64,000 bases of DNA from Pseudokineococcus lusitanus (GTDB lineage Bacteria; Actinomycetota; Actinomycetes; Actinomycetales; Quadrisphaeraceae), in the NCBI RefSeq assembly GCF_003751265.1, contig NZ_RJKN01000008.1:124001-188000 (forward strand), read 5' to 3'. The position numbers and the translations under genes were made by a program. Below the pieces are notes generated by a model. That model made no database searches, had not been told where the DNA came from, and saw only the letters and a list, made by a program, of their open reading frames with translations. This document shows, piece after piece, positions 40,184 through 48,079 of the stretch; the first letter of the stretch is position 1, and each line of letters opens with the position of its first letter.

Positions 40184-40953
40184 GCGAGCAGGACGACGCC
40201 GGACGCACCCCCGGCGCGCACGCGACCGACGACGAGCTCGCCGGGCTCGCCCTCGGCGAGCCGGCGGACGCCCGGCTCGAGCAGCACCTCGCCGGCTGCG
40301 CCCGGTGCCGGGCGGTGCTGGTGGCCGACCGCCGCGCCGTCGACGCCGGCCGCGCGGGCGAGCCCGCGGACCTCCTCCGCCGCCCGCCGGACCGCGTGCT
40401 CGACGCCGTCCTCGCCGAGGTGGCCCGGGACCGTCCCGTGCCGGCCCCCGGTCCCGCGCCCGCGGTGCCGGTCCAGCGCCGGGTCCGCCGACCCGTCGGC
40501 CGGGCCCTCGCGACGGCGGGCGCCGCCGTCGCGCTGCTGGCCGTCGGCGTCCTCGCCGGCCTGGGCCTCGGTGGCCTCGGCGGCACGGGGGGCGGGGCGG
40601 TCGGCGACGTGCTCGCGACGGCGGAGCTGCGGACGCTCGCCGACGACGCCCCCGGCGGGACGGCCGTGCTCCGCGAGGTCGACGGCGTGCCGGTCGTCGA
40701 CGTCGACCTCGGCGACCGTGCCGACGACCCTGCGGACGGTGCGGGACCCGGTGCGTACGAGGAGGTCTGGCTCCTCGACCCCGACGGCGGCCTCGTCTCC
40801 CTCGGCGTGCTGGCCGGGGGGCGCGGCACCTTCACCGCCCCGCCCGCGGCGCTCGACGTGGACGGCGTGCAGGTCGACGTGTCGCGCGAGCCGCTCGACG
40901 GGAGCCCCGCCCACTCGGGGGACAGCCTCGTCCGGGGCGCCCTCCTGCGCTGA
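40180..40953 (+). CDS. rskA: RskA-type anti-sigma factor
   Basis: A 257-residue membrane anti-sigma factor. The cytoplasmic zinc-binding motif is HLAGCARC (His-x3-Cys-x2-Cys, about 46-53); one membrane helix lies at about 110-131; the extracytoplasmic half has the RskA C-terminal fold (TAVLREVDGVPVVDVDLGD, EEVWLLDPDGGLVSLGVLAGGRGTFTAPPAAL). RskA proteins hold an ECF19-type sigma (SigK in Mycobacterium) until regulated proteolysis frees it. The translational overlap with the sigma gene supports a 1:1 pair. Confidence 0.92.
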   Translation: MSEQDDAGRTPGAHATDDELAGLALGEPADARLEQHLAGCARCRAVLVADRRAVDAGRAGEPADLLRRPPDRVLDAVLAEVARDRPVPAPGPAPAVPVQRRVRRPVGRALATAGAAVALLAVGVLAGLGLGGLGGTGGGAVGDVLATAELRTLADDAPGGTAVLREVDGVPVVDVDLGDRADDPADGAGPGAYEEVWLLDPDGGLVSLGVLAGGRGTFTAPPAALDVDGVQVDVSREPLDGSPAHSGDSLVRGALLR

Positions 40954-41189
40954 GGTGCCGGCTCGCCCATAGTTGGCGGTAGGCGCTGTGCGACAACCGC
41001 TGTCGCCGCCCGGCTCGGCGCGCCGCCTCCCCGACGTCGCCCGCCCGTCACCGCCACGTTGACGAGGTGGGGTACAACGGCAGGGCGAGGGCGCCGCACC
41101 GGGCGGCGACCGAGAGCCGGACGGCGGAGGCCGAGCGACGGCGACGTACAGGACGTGAGCGCCGAGGGCGCAGAGGCGGAGGTGACCTG

Positions 41190-41897
41190 ATGGGTGCTGC
41201 GGACGACCGGTCGGTCAACGTGGTGATCCTCGCGGCAGGGATGGGGACCCGGCTCGGCCGCCCCCACCCGAAGCCGCTGACCACCCTGCGGGACGGGCGC
41301 ACGATCCTGCGCCAGCAGCTCGACCACATCAGCGGGGCCTTCGCGGACGACGCGCGGGTCTCCATCGTCGTCGGGTTCAAGAAGCGCCGGCTCCTCGAGG
41401 CCGCGGCGTCCGAGGCGAGCTTCGTCTTCAACGAGGAGTTCTCGCGGACGAACACCTCGAAGAGCCTCCTGCGCGCGCTGCGGATGGCGGCGCCGGGCGG
41501 GGTGCTGTGGATGAACGGCGACGTCGTCTTCTCGCCGGGCCTGCTGGACACGCTCGTCCCGCACATGGCCGAGGGCTCCTTCGTGGCGGTCAACACCGCC
41601 CGCGTGGCGGAGGAGGAGGTCAAGTACCTCCTCGACGACTCGGGCCACATCAGCGCCCTGTCGAAGCAGGTCGTCGGCGGGCTCGGCGAGGCCGTGGGCA
41701 TCAACTACGTCAGCGCCGGCGACCGCGAGGTCCTCGTGCGCCACCTGGCCGCCGCCGGGGACCAGGACTACTTCGAGAAGGGCATCGAGGACGCCATCGC
41801 CCTCGAGGGCATGCGCGTGCGGGCCGTCGACATCTCGGCCTTCGGCGTCGTCGAGGTCGACTTCGCCGACGACCTGGAGCGCGCCAACGCCATCTGA
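41190..41897 (+). CDS. NTP transferase, LicC-like phosphocholine cytidylyltransferase
   Basis: A 235-residue nucleotidyltransferase. VVILAAGMGTRLGRPHPKPLTTLRDG (about 11-36) is the NTP-binding signature with the essential Arg and Lys. FNEEFSRTNTSKSLLRAL and the metal Asp in VLWMNGDVVFSPG follow; YVSAGDREVL and VVEVDFADDLERAN close the fold. The length and the FxxxxxTNTxxSLLRAL stretch resemble LicC-type phosphocholine cytidylyltransferases, but another small-molecule nucleotidyltransferase is possible. GGAGG precedes the ATG. It stands alone; the 40954-41189 region upstream holds no gene and no clear consensus promoter. Confidence 0.82.
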   Translation: MGAADDRSVNVVILAAGMGTRLGRPHPKPLTTLRDGRTILRQQLDHISGAFADDARVSIVVGFKKRRLLEAAASEASFVFNEEFSRTNTSKSLLRALRMAAPGGVLWMNGDVVFSPGLLDTLVPHMAEGSFVAVNTARVAEEEVKYLLDDSGHISALSKQVVGGLGEAVGINYVSAGDREVLVRHLAAAGDQDYFEKGIEDAIALEGMRVRAVDISAFGVVEVDFADDLERANAI

Positions 41898-42127
41898 GCG
41901 ACCGGGTGCCGGCCGACGGGCCGCGCGACGCAGGGCGTCGTGCGGCACGTCGTCGTTTCGGGTGGCGATGTGACCCGGGCGTGACCATCGTGGTGCCACC
42001 GGACGCCGAGACCGCGCGTCCCTGCCCCGCCGTCACGGCGGGCAACCCCCCGGCGAGACGCGGCGCCCGCCGCGCACCGGGTGGTCACGCGCAGCGACCG
42101 CTGCTCACCCATGACGAGGAGCACACC

Positions 42128-43162
42128 GTGCCCACGATCACCGCTGACCAGATCTCGGCCCTCTACGACGCCACCGTCGTCTCCAGCACCGACGGCAAGA
42201 TCGGCTCCGTCGGCAACGTCTACCTGGACGACGACACGCAGGCCCCCAGCTGGGTCACCGTCAAGACGGGCCTCTTCGGCACGTCGGAGTCCTTCGTGCC
42301 CCTCGCGGACGCCACGCTCGAGGGCGACGAGATCCGCGTCTCCTACAGCAAGGACCAGGTCAAGGACGCCCCGCGCCTCGACACCGACGCCGAGCTCTCC
42401 CCCGAGGAGGAGGAGCGCCTGTACTCGCACTACGGCGTCGGCGGCGCCTCGGGCGTCCAGGGCGGCAGCGACGGCGGCGGCCTCCTGACCTCCGGCCACA
42501 CGGCCCAGACGACGACGACGGCCGGCAGCGCCGGCTCGGGCACCGGCGAGTCCGTCGGGTCCACCGGCGACTTCTCCGGCACCGGCGGCTACTCCTCCGG
42601 CGAGAACGGCGGCGGCGTGGGCACGGGCACCGGCACGACGGGCGCCGCGACCGGTGGCACCGCTGCCGGCGTCGGCACCGCGGCCGCCGCGGGCACGTCC
42701 GGGACGACCGGCGAGGCCGGCACCGCGGGCACGGGCCACGACACGAGCGGCCCGAACACCGACGACGCCATGACCCGCTCCGAGGAGCACGCCTCCTTCG
42801 GCACCCAGACCCGCGAGTCGGGCCGGGCGCGCCTGCGCAAGCACGTCGTCACCGAGCGCGTCACGCAGGACGTCCCCGTGAGCCACGAGGAGGTCGTCGT
42901 CGAGCGCGAGCCGATCACCGACGCCAACCGCGGCGACGCCTACTCCGGCGGTGACCTCACCGAGGAGGAGCACGAGGTGACGCTGCACGAGGAGCGCCCC
43001 GTCGTCGAGAAGGACGTCGAGGCCGTCGAGCGCGTCCGCCTCGGCACCGAGACCGTCACCGACACCGAGCGCGTGTCCACGGACGTCCGCCGCGAGGAGA
43101 TCGAGGTCGACGGCGACACCACCACGGGCACGACCGGCACGACCGGCACCGACCGGCGCTGA
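42128..43162 (+). CDS. PRC-barrel and DUF2382 domain stress protein
   Basis: A 344-residue protein. PRC-barrel domain at 1-85 (ISALYDATVVSSTDGKIGSVGNVYLDDDT), then a 110-residue low-complexity Gly/Thr/Ser linker, then DUF2382 (about 225-335), built of RVTQDVPVSHEEVVVEREPI-like amphipathic repeats (YsnF/AvaK type), and a TGTTGTTGT tail. Such proteins are general-stress or desiccation-linked in actinobacteria. GAGGAG precedes the GTG at 42128. The first of three consecutive small stress-type genes. No signal peptide, so cytoplasmic. Confidence 0.9.
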   Translation: MPTITADQISALYDATVVSSTDGKIGSVGNVYLDDDTQAPSWVTVKTGLFGTSESFVPLADATLEGDEIRVSYSKDQVKDAPRLDTDAELSPEEEERLYSHYGVGGASGVQGGSDGGGLLTSGHTAQTTTTAGSAGSGTGESVGSTGDFSGTGGYSSGENGGGVGTGTGTTGAATGGTAAGVGTAAAAGTSGTTGEAGTAGTGHDTSGPNTDDAMTRSEEHASFGTQTRESGRARLRKHVVTERVTQDVPVSHEEVVVEREPITDANRGDAYSGGDLTEEEHEVTLHEERPVVEKDVEAVERVRLGTETVTDTERVSTDVRREEIEVDGDTTTGTTGTTGTDRR

Positions 43163-43167
43163 GCACC

Positions 43168-43563
43168 GTGCAGGACGCGTCCCGCCCCTCGGAGGCCGTG
43201 GTCACGGTCTCCGAGGAGCGGGCCGTCTCCCGGCTCGTCCGGGTCCCCGTCGAGCGCGTGCGGGTCCGGACGCGCGTCGTCACCGAGGTCGTCCGCGTGG
43301 ACGTCGAGGTGCGGCGCCAGGAGCTCGTCGTCGAGCGCGTCCCCGTGGACGAGGACGAGGCGCGCGCGGCCGCGACGACGGACCTCGGCGAGCCCGAGGA
43401 GGTCGTCGTCGTCCTCCACGAGGAGGTCCCCGTCGTCACGACGGAGACCCGCCCGGTGGAGCGCGTCACCGTCCGCGCCCGCCGGGTCGAGAGCACGACG
43501 CCCGTCACCGTCGACCTCTCCCGCGAGGTCGTCGAGGTCGAGCAGGACGCCGGCCGCGGCTGA
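43168..43563 (+). CDS. DUF2382 (YsnF/AvaK) domain protein
   Basis: A 131-residue protein consisting almost only of DUF2382-type repeats: VVTVSEERAVSRLVRVPVERVRVRTRVV, VRRQELVVERVPVDE, VVVVLHEEVPVVTTETRPVERV. It starts at a GTG 5 bp after the stop of the larger PRC/DUF2382 gene, so the two are one transcript. Amphipathic strand repeats with alternating acid/base residues suggest self-association or hetero-association with the first protein's DUF2382 part (inference). Confidence 0.85.
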   Translation: MQDASRPSEAVVTVSEERAVSRLVRVPVERVRVRTRVVTEVVRVDVEVRRQELVVERVPVDEDEARAAATTDLGEPEEVVVVLHEEVPVVTTETRPVERVTVRARRVESTTPVTVDLSREVVEVEQDAGRG

Positions 43564-43615
43564 CGCCGCGCCCGCCACCACCCACCCGCACCGCGGAAGC
43601 AGCAGGAGGCACATC

Positions 43616-43813
43616 GTGCAGATCCCCAAGCAGCAGGTCATCGACCTCATCAAGAGCAAGGTCGGCGGCGAGAAGGCCGGTCAGGCCGACTCCGAGCTGC
43701 CGGACCAGGTGGACACCGACCAGCACGCCGGGCTCCTCCAGAAGTTCGGCGTCGACCGGCAGGAGCTCCTCGGCGGCGGGGGCGGCGGCCTCGCCGGCAA
43801 GCTCGGCCTCTGA
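43616..43813 (+). CDS. Small conserved-looking hypothetical protein
   Basis: A 65-residue acidic/lysine-rich protein: QIPKQQVIDLIKSKVGGEKAGQADSELPDQVDTDQHAGLLQKFGVDRQELLGG, then a Gly-rich end. Two amphipathic helices and a turn are predicted from the pattern; no cysteines or membrane span. AGGAGG precedes the GTG at 43616 with ideal spacing. Last of the three-gene stress cluster, ahead of a very strong terminator. Function unknown; small proteins with this IPKxQV...LPDQVD layout are common in actinobacteria (from memory). Confidence 0.85.
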   Translation: MQIPKQQVIDLIKSKVGGEKAGQADSELPDQVDTDQHAGLLQKFGVDRQELLGGGGGGLAGKLGL

Positions 43814-43824
43814 CGCACCCGCTC

Positions 43825-43867
43825 CACGACGACGGCCCCGGCGCGCTGCGCCGGGGCCGTCGTCGTG
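43825..43867. terminator. Twenty-bp perfect hairpin terminator
   Basis: Arms CACGACGACGGCCCCGGCGC and GCGCCGGGGCCGTCGTCGTG pair fully around a GCT loop, 12 bp after the stop at 43813 and before the convergent gene ending at 43895. Confidence 0.88.
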
Positions 43868-43894
43868 CTCCGAGGGCCGTGGGCGAGCGCGCGG

Positions 43895-44347
43895 TCAGCG
43901 TGCGACGGCGCCGGTGCCCAGCGCCGCGGTGACGTCGGCGGCGAGCGCCGCGGCGGACCGCTCGGACGGGTCGAGGAGGACGTCGGCCCGCGCCACCGGC
44001 CACCAGGTCCGCCCGTCCCCCGTCTCGTCCCCGGACGCCGGGGGCAGGATCGCCACGAGGACGGCGTCGAGGCCGGCGCGGAGCAGGGCCGCCTCGACGA
44101 CGGCCCACGCCCGCTCGTCGGCGAGGGGGCAGGCGACGACGAGGCGCTCGCTGCGCCAGGCCATGAGCTCGGCGGCGGCGGTGGCCGTCAGCGCCCGCCA
44201 GCCGGGGGACGCCTCGAGGTCGTCCGCGCCGTCGAGGGCGGTGGCGAGCGGACCGACGTCGACCAGCCGTGCCCCGGGCAGCAGGTCCCACAGCTCGTCG
44301 GCGACGTCCTCGGCGAGCTGCGCCGCTCCGGTGAGCCACAGCACCAC
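43895..44347 (-). CDS. Hypothetical protein with kinase-like opening lacking a P-loop
   Basis: A 150-residue protein. The GTG at 44347 lies 6 bases after a TACCCT -10 box, so the message is probably leaderless; longer in-frame starts are Arg/Pro filler. The opening VVLWLTGAAQLAEDVADELWDLLPGARLVDVGPLATALDG resembles the first strand and helix of adenylylsulfate kinase-like P-loop proteins, but the Gly-Lys-Ser/Thr is absent. The middle has LMAWRSERLVVACPLADERAWAVVEAALLRAGLDAVLVAIL, again kinase-like. It could be a degenerate or structural relative. Function unknown. Confidence 0.68.
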   Translation of the reverse strand: MVLWLTGAAQLAEDVADELWDLLPGARLVDVGPLATALDGADDLEASPGWRALTATAAAELMAWRSERLVVACPLADERAWAVVEAALLRAGLDAVLVAILPPASGDETGDGRTWWPVARADVLLDPSERSAAALAADVTAALGTGAVAR

Positions 44348-44445
44348 AGGCCGAGGGTAGGGACGGGCGGGCGGTCCCGCCCGTCCACGCGGGGTCCCGG
44401 CACGGAGCCCGTCGAGGCGCCCGCGCACGTGGCCCCCGCCTGTCC

Positions 44446-44755
44446 CGCGTCGCTGCCGACGTCGGCGGAAGGGGGCCCGGTCTCCCCACTTCGCTGCCGA
44501 AGTCGTTGGGCGGGGGCCTTGCTTCCCGACTTCGCTGCCGAAGTCGTTGGGCGGGGGCCCTGCGTCACGACTTCGCTGCCGAAGTCGGTGAGAGGGGGCC
44601 CTGCGTCACGACTTCACTGCCGACGTCGGCGGGAGGGGGCTCGGTCTCCCCACTTCGCTGCCGAAGTCGTTGGGCGGGGCCTTGCGATACGACTTCGCTG
44701 CCGAAGTCGGTGAGAGGGGGCCCTGCGTCACGACTTCGCTGCCGAAGTCGGCACT
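44446..44755. repeat. Eight-unit 41-bp tandem array of GACTTCG/CGAAGTC hairpins
   Basis: The core GACTTCGCTGCCGAAGTC, a 7-bp stem with a CTGC loop, recurs with CTGC at 44453, 44494, 44535, 44576, 44617, 44658, 44698 and 44739: spacing 41 bp, once 40. Intervening 22 bp are also conserved (GTTGGGCGGGGGCCCTGCGTC in various forms), with a GGGCCC dyad near the midpoint. Unit 5 has CACTGCCGACGTC, a decayed dyad. The array fills most of the 44348-44859 gap; 44756-44859 shows nothing further. Confidence 0.9.
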
Positions 44756-44859
44756 ACGGGCGACCTCGCCAGCGAGCGGGCCGGGCGACGGTCAGGTGTC
44801 GACGCCGTCAGCGACCTCGACGAGGACCGCCGAGGCGCACGCGTGGACAGAGGGGCTCC

Positions 44860-45096
44860 TCAGCGGAGCCGGCGGGCCGGCGGGGCCGGCCGCTGCCACC
44901 ACGCGAGGGCGCGCGGTGCGGTGGCCCGGGCGACGCCCAGGGCCAGGAGGGCGACGACGACGAGCGCGGCGGCGGCCACGGAGGGCCCGCTCGCGGCGAC
45001 GACGAGGGCGGCGACGGCGGCGAGCACCATCGTCGCGGCGGCGGTCGTGACCGGTGCCAGGGCGGCACCGCGGCGGTTGCGCTGCTCGAGGTACAT
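44860..45096 (-). CDS. Small two-helix membrane protein, candidate metal-regulated
   Basis: A 78-residue protein: MYLEQRNRRGAALAPVTTAAATMVLAAVAALVVAASG, then a second hydrophobic segment PSVAAAALVVVALLALGVARA and a basic tail (RALAWWQRPAPPARRLR). Two membrane helices joined by a very short turn. No known family. The ATG is preceded by a weak GGAGG (11 bases upstream). Its interest is the sequence AGTTCGGTGCACAGAAACC, 38 bp upstream in the right direction, which matches the putative MntR operator of the manganese transporter at 17 of 19 positions. Confidence 0.62.
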   Translation of the reverse strand: MYLEQRNRRGAALAPVTTAAATMVLAAVAALVVAASGPSVAAAALVVVALLALGVARATAPRALAWWQRPAPPARRLR

Positions 45097-45134
45097 GCCG
45101 GCCTCCGTCTCGCGTCCACGACCCACCCGCGGGG

Positions 45135-45153
45135 GGTTTCTGTGCACCGAACT
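45135..45153 (-). promoter_or_regulatory. Second MntR-type box
   Basis: On the reverse strand AGTTCGGTGCACAGAAACC differs from the 17290 box only at positions 13 and 19. It lies 38 bp upstream of the small membrane protein gene and 198 bp ahead of araD on the other strand. Confidence 0.6.
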
Positions 45154-45225
45154 CTCCGGCACGGACGGGCCCCTGGCAAGACGAGCGGGGGAGCCGAGCG
45201 GGGACGTGGTGGACCTCACTCCACC

Positions 45226-45238
45226 GTGAGCGTTAACA
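45226..45238 (+). promoter_or_regulatory. LacI-family operator ahead of araD-araA
   Basis: GTGAGCGTTAACA (reverse TGTTAACGCTCAC) fits the LacI-family consensus TGTTARCGYTAACA well. It lies 113 bp upstream of araD and is a likely AraR-type site. No regulator gene is adjacent. Confidence 0.55.
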
Positions 45239-45350
45239 TGCCTGCGCGCGGCACGACGAGGACGTCGGGTGCCGTCGGCAGGAGCTCCGGGCGGTCGAGC
45301 CGGGGGCAGGACGGACGACGACGGCCGCGGGGCCGGGACGGGAGCGGCGC

Positions 45351-46148
45351 GTGAGCACCGACCAGCACGAGGACGGGCGGGCGGTGCCGGCGACGGACCG
45401 CGACCTGCCCGAGGAGGTCCGCCGCGAGGTGGCCCGCCTGCGGGACCAGCTCGTCGTCCTGCACGCGGAGCTCGTGCGCAACGGGCTCGTCGTCTGGACG
45501 GGCGGCAACGTGTCCGCGCGGGTGCTGGGCGCCGACCTCTTCCTCATCAAGCCGTCGGGGCTGTCCTACGACGACCTCGACGCGGCGTCGATGGTGCTGT
45601 GCACGCTCGACGGCGAGGCCGTCGACCCGGCCCAGCAGCCGTCGTCCGACACGGGCTCGCACGCCTACGTCTACCGCCACATGCCCGAGGTGGCCGGCCA
45701 GGTGCACACGCACTCGACCTACGCGTGCGCGTGGGCCGCCCGCGCGGAGGAGATCCCCTGCGTGCTCACCGCGATGGCGGACGAGTTCGGCGGCCCGATC
45801 CCGCTCGGGCCCTTCGCGCTCATCGGCGGCGAGGACATCGGCCGCGGCGTCGTCGAGACGCTCACCGGCCACCGCTCCAAGGCCGTCATCATGCAGAACC
45901 ACGGCGTCTTCACGATCGGCAAGGACGCGAAGGCAGCCGTCAAGGCCGCCGTCATGTGCGAGGACGTGGCCCGTTCCGTCCACATCGCCCGCCAGCTGGG
46001 GGAGACCGTCCCGATCCCCCAGGACGCGGTCGACAGCCTCTACGACCGCTACCAGAACGTCTACGGCCAGCGCCCCGCTGCGCCGTCCGCCCCGGGGGCC
46101 GGCGCCGACGCCGGCGCCGGCACCACCGCCGAGGAGGCATCCCGATGA
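45351..46148 (+). CDS. araD: L-ribulose-5-phosphate 4-epimerase
   Basis: A 265-residue class II aldolase-fold epimerase that converts L-ribulose-5-phosphate to D-xylulose-5-phosphate. [13 protein letters not shown] and [10 protein letters not shown] bind the phosphate; [11 protein letters not shown] (His-x-His) and the later [11 protein letters not shown] His make the zinc site; [13 protein letters not shown] is a typical C-terminal motif of AraD-type members. The last 25 residues are a Pro/Ala/Gly tail. GTG start at 45351. The stop overlaps araA (ATGA). araB (ribulokinase) is not in the window. Confidence 0.92.
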   Translation: MSTDQHEDGRAVPATDRDLPEEVRREVARLRDQLVVLHAELVRNGLVVWTGGNVSARVLGADLFLIKPSGLSYDDLDAASMVLCTLDGEAVDPAQQPSSDTGSHAYVYRHMPEVAGQVHTHSTYACAWAARAEEIPCVLTAMADEFGGPIPLGPFALIGGEDIGRGVVETLTGHRSKAVIMQNHGVFTIGKDAKAAVKAAVMCEDVARSVHIARQLGETVPIPQDAVDSLYDRYQNVYGQRPAAPSAPGAGADAGAGTTAEEASR

Positions 46149-47653
46149 GGTCCGCGCTCGAGACCCGCGAGGTCTGGTTCGTCACCGGCAGCCAGGGGCT
46201 GTACGGCCCCGAGACGCTGGAGCAGGTGGCCGAGCAGTCGCGCCGCGTCGCCGACGAGCTGGGGGCGTCCTCCGACGTGCCCGTGCGCGTCGTGTGGAAG
46301 CCGGTCCTCACGAGCTCCGACGCCATCCTCCGCCTCGCCCGAGAGGCCTCGGCCGACGACGCCTGCATCGGCCTCGTCGCGTGGATGCACACCTTCTCGC
46401 CGGCGCGCATGTGGATCGCGGGGCTCAACGTCCTCGACGTGCCGCTGCTGCACCTGCACACCCAGGCCGACGCCGCCCTGCCCTGGGCGAGCCTCGACAT
46501 GGACTTCATGAACCTCAACCAGGCCGCGCACGGCGACCGCGAGTTCGGGTACATCCAGTCGCGCCTCGGCGTCCCCCGCACCACCGTCGTCGGCCACGTC
46601 TCCGACCCGTCCGTGACGGCACGCGTGGGCGCGTGGGTCCGGGCCGCCGTCGGCCGGGCCGAGCTCCGGTCGCTGCACCTCGCCCGCTTCGGCGACACCA
46701 TGCGCGACGTCGCCGTCACCGAGGGCGACAAGGTGGACGCGCAGTCCCGCCTCGGCGTCACGGTCAACGCCTACGGCGTCAACGCGCTCGTCGGCGCCGT
46801 CGCCGAGGCCACGGACGCGCAGGTGGACGCGCTGGCGGACGAGTACGAGCAGACCTACGTCGTCGCGCCGGAGCTGCGCCGCGGCGCCGAGCGGCACGAC
46901 TCGCTGCGCGAGGCCGCCCGCATCGAGGTCGGCCTGCGGACCTACCTCGAGGACGGCGGCTTCCGCGCCTTCACGACGAACTTCGAGGACCTCGGCGGTC
47001 TCCGCCAGCTGCCCGGCATCGCCGTCCAGCGGCTCATGGCCGAGGGCTACGGCTTCGCCGGCGAGGGCGACTGGAAGACCTCGACCCTCCTGCGCACCCT
47101 CAAGGCGATGGCCGAGGGGCTGCCCGGCGGCACCTCCTTCATGGAGGACTACACCTACGAGCTCCGCCCGGGGAAGCAGAAGATCCTCGGCGCGCACATG
47201 CTCGAGGTCTGCCCCTCGATCGCCGCGGCCACGCCGTCGTGCGAGGTCCACCCGCTCGGCATCGGTGACCGCGAGGACCCCGTGCGGCTCGTCTTCGACG
47301 CCGTCCCCGGCCCCGCGGTCATCCTCGGCATGAGCGACATGGGCGACCGGTTCCGCCTCACGCTCAACGAGGTCGAGGTCGTCGAGCCCGACGAGCCGCT
47401 GCCGAACCTGCCCGTCGCCCGGGCCGTGTGGGAGCCGAAGCCGGACCTGCGGACCTCCGCCGAGTCGTGGCTGCACGCGGGCGCCCCCCACCACACGGTG
47501 CTGTCCTCGGCGCTGGGGACGGACGCCGTCGCCGACCTCGCCGAGGCCCTCGGCGTCGAGCTCGCCGTCATCGACGGGCAGACGACGGCCCGCCGCTTCC
47601 GCGACGAGCTGCGCTGGAACGCCGCCTACCACCGGCTGGCCATGGGCTTTTGA
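46145..47653 (+). CDS. araA: L-arabinose isomerase
   Basis: A 502-residue enzyme matching the full length of AraA, which interconverts L-arabinose and L-ribulose with Mn(II). [24 protein letters not shown] is the N-terminal signature; [32 protein letters not shown] and [37 protein letters not shown] are conserved substrate and metal regions; MEDYTYEL and [10 protein letters not shown] carry further ligands (Glu, His). Coupled to araD by a 4-bp overlap. It handles arabinose freed by the GH51 enzyme encoded at 50108. Its manganese need is a plausible link to the manganese importer in the same window. Confidence 0.96.
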   Translation: MRSALETREVWFVTGSQGLYGPETLEQVAEQSRRVADELGASSDVPVRVVWKPVLTSSDAILRLAREASADDACIGLVAWMHTFSPARMWIAGLNVLDVPLLHLHTQADAALPWASLDMDFMNLNQAAHGDREFGYIQSRLGVPRTTVVGHVSDPSVTARVGAWVRAAVGRAELRSLHLARFGDTMRDVAVTEGDKVDAQSRLGVTVNAYGVNALVGAVAEATDAQVDALADEYEQTYVVAPELRRGAERHDSLREAARIEVGLRTYLEDGGFRAFTTNFEDLGGLRQLPGIAVQRLMAEGYGFAGEGDWKTSTLLRTLKAMAEGLPGGTSFMEDYTYELRPGKQKILGAHMLEVCPSIAAATPSCEVHPLGIGDREDPVRLVFDAVPGPAVILGMSDMGDRFRLTLNEVEVVEPDEPLPNLPVARAVWEPKPDLRTSAESWLHAGAPHHTVLSSALGTDAVADLAEALGVELAVIDGQTTARRFRDELRWNAAYHRLAMGF

Positions 47654-47666
47654 GCCCGAGGCCGTC

Positions 47667-47701
47667 GACGCCCCGTCCACCGCTGCGGTGGGCGGGGCGT
47701 C
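47667..47701 (+). terminator. Terminator after araA
   Basis: Fifteen-pair stem GACGCCCCGTCCACC/GGTGGGCGGGGCGTC, with one T-G wobble and a GCTGC loop, 14 bp after the araA stop. Confidence 0.82.
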
Positions 47702-47789
47702 GTGCCGACCGCGCCCTCTCGCCGCGCGCGAGCGGCCTCCTCTGCCTACCGTTTACGGCGTACCAGTTGGTGACGACCGAGGAGGCAGC

Positions 47790-47975
47790 ATGTCGGCAGG
47801 CGACAAGATCAAGAACGTGGTCCAGCAGACCGTCGGCAAGGCGGAGGAGCTCGTCGGCAAGAAGACGGACGACGCCGAGCTGACCGCGCAGGGCCAGAAG
47901 GACCAGAGCATGGGCGCGGCCCGTCAGCAGACGGAGAAGGCCAAGGACGCCACCAAGGACGTCACCGGCCACTGA
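47790..47975 (+). CDS. CsbD-family stress protein
   Basis: A 61-residue hydrophilic protein: SAGDKIKNVVQQTVGKAEELVGKKTDDAELTAQGQKDQSMGAARQQTEKAKDATKDV, the CsbD pattern with GKAEELVGK and Gln/Lys-rich helix. In Bacillus CsbD belongs to the general stress regulon; the biochemical role is unknown. GGAGG with good spacing precedes the ATG at 47790. A TACCGT -10-like box lies about 40 bp upstream. A 17-bp terminator follows. Confidence 0.92.
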   Translation: MSAGDKIKNVVQQTVGKAEELVGKKTDDAELTAQGQKDQSMGAARQQTEKAKDATKDVTGH

Positions 47976-47990
47976 GCCCCCGCACCACCT

Positions 47991-48027
47991 CCGAGAGCCG
48001 GCGCCCCCACGGGGCGCCGGCTCTCGG
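47991..48027 (+). terminator. Seventeen-bp perfect hairpin terminator after csbD-like gene
   Basis: CCGAGAGCCGGCGCCCC and GGGGCGCCGGCTCTCGG pair perfectly around CAC, 15 bp after the stop. Confidence 0.88.
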
Positions 48028-48041
48028 CGTCCCGGGAGTCT

Positions 48042-48079
48042 GCGCGTCGATGTGACGGTCCGCCGTCAGATCGACGCGC
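48042..48079. repeat. Large hairpin of unknown role
   Basis: GCGCGTCGAT (48042-48051) pairs with ATCGACGCGC (48070-48079), continuing inward with TGACGG/CCGTCA around TCCG: 16 of 17 pairs. It comes 14 bp after a full terminator, so a second terminator is not needed. A perfect palindrome CCACGTCGCGACGTGG follows at 48100-48115. The rest of the 47976-48239 gap shows no gene. Confidence 0.6.

Noticed and set aside
40954-41189. Gene or riboswitch in the gap before the nucleotidyltransferase
   Set aside because: No credible coding frame and no recognisable aptamer; TTGACG at about 41057 and TACAAC are only 8 bp apart and do not form a promoter.
41898-42127. Sigma-B type promoter before the PRC/DUF2382 gene
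   Set aside because: GTTT followed by GGGCGT is present but the spacing (18) and -10 sequence are too poor to support a call.
44446-44755. CRISPR array
   Set aside because: Spacer-like parts are nearly identical to one another, the unit is 41 bp with a palindromic core, and no cas genes are present.
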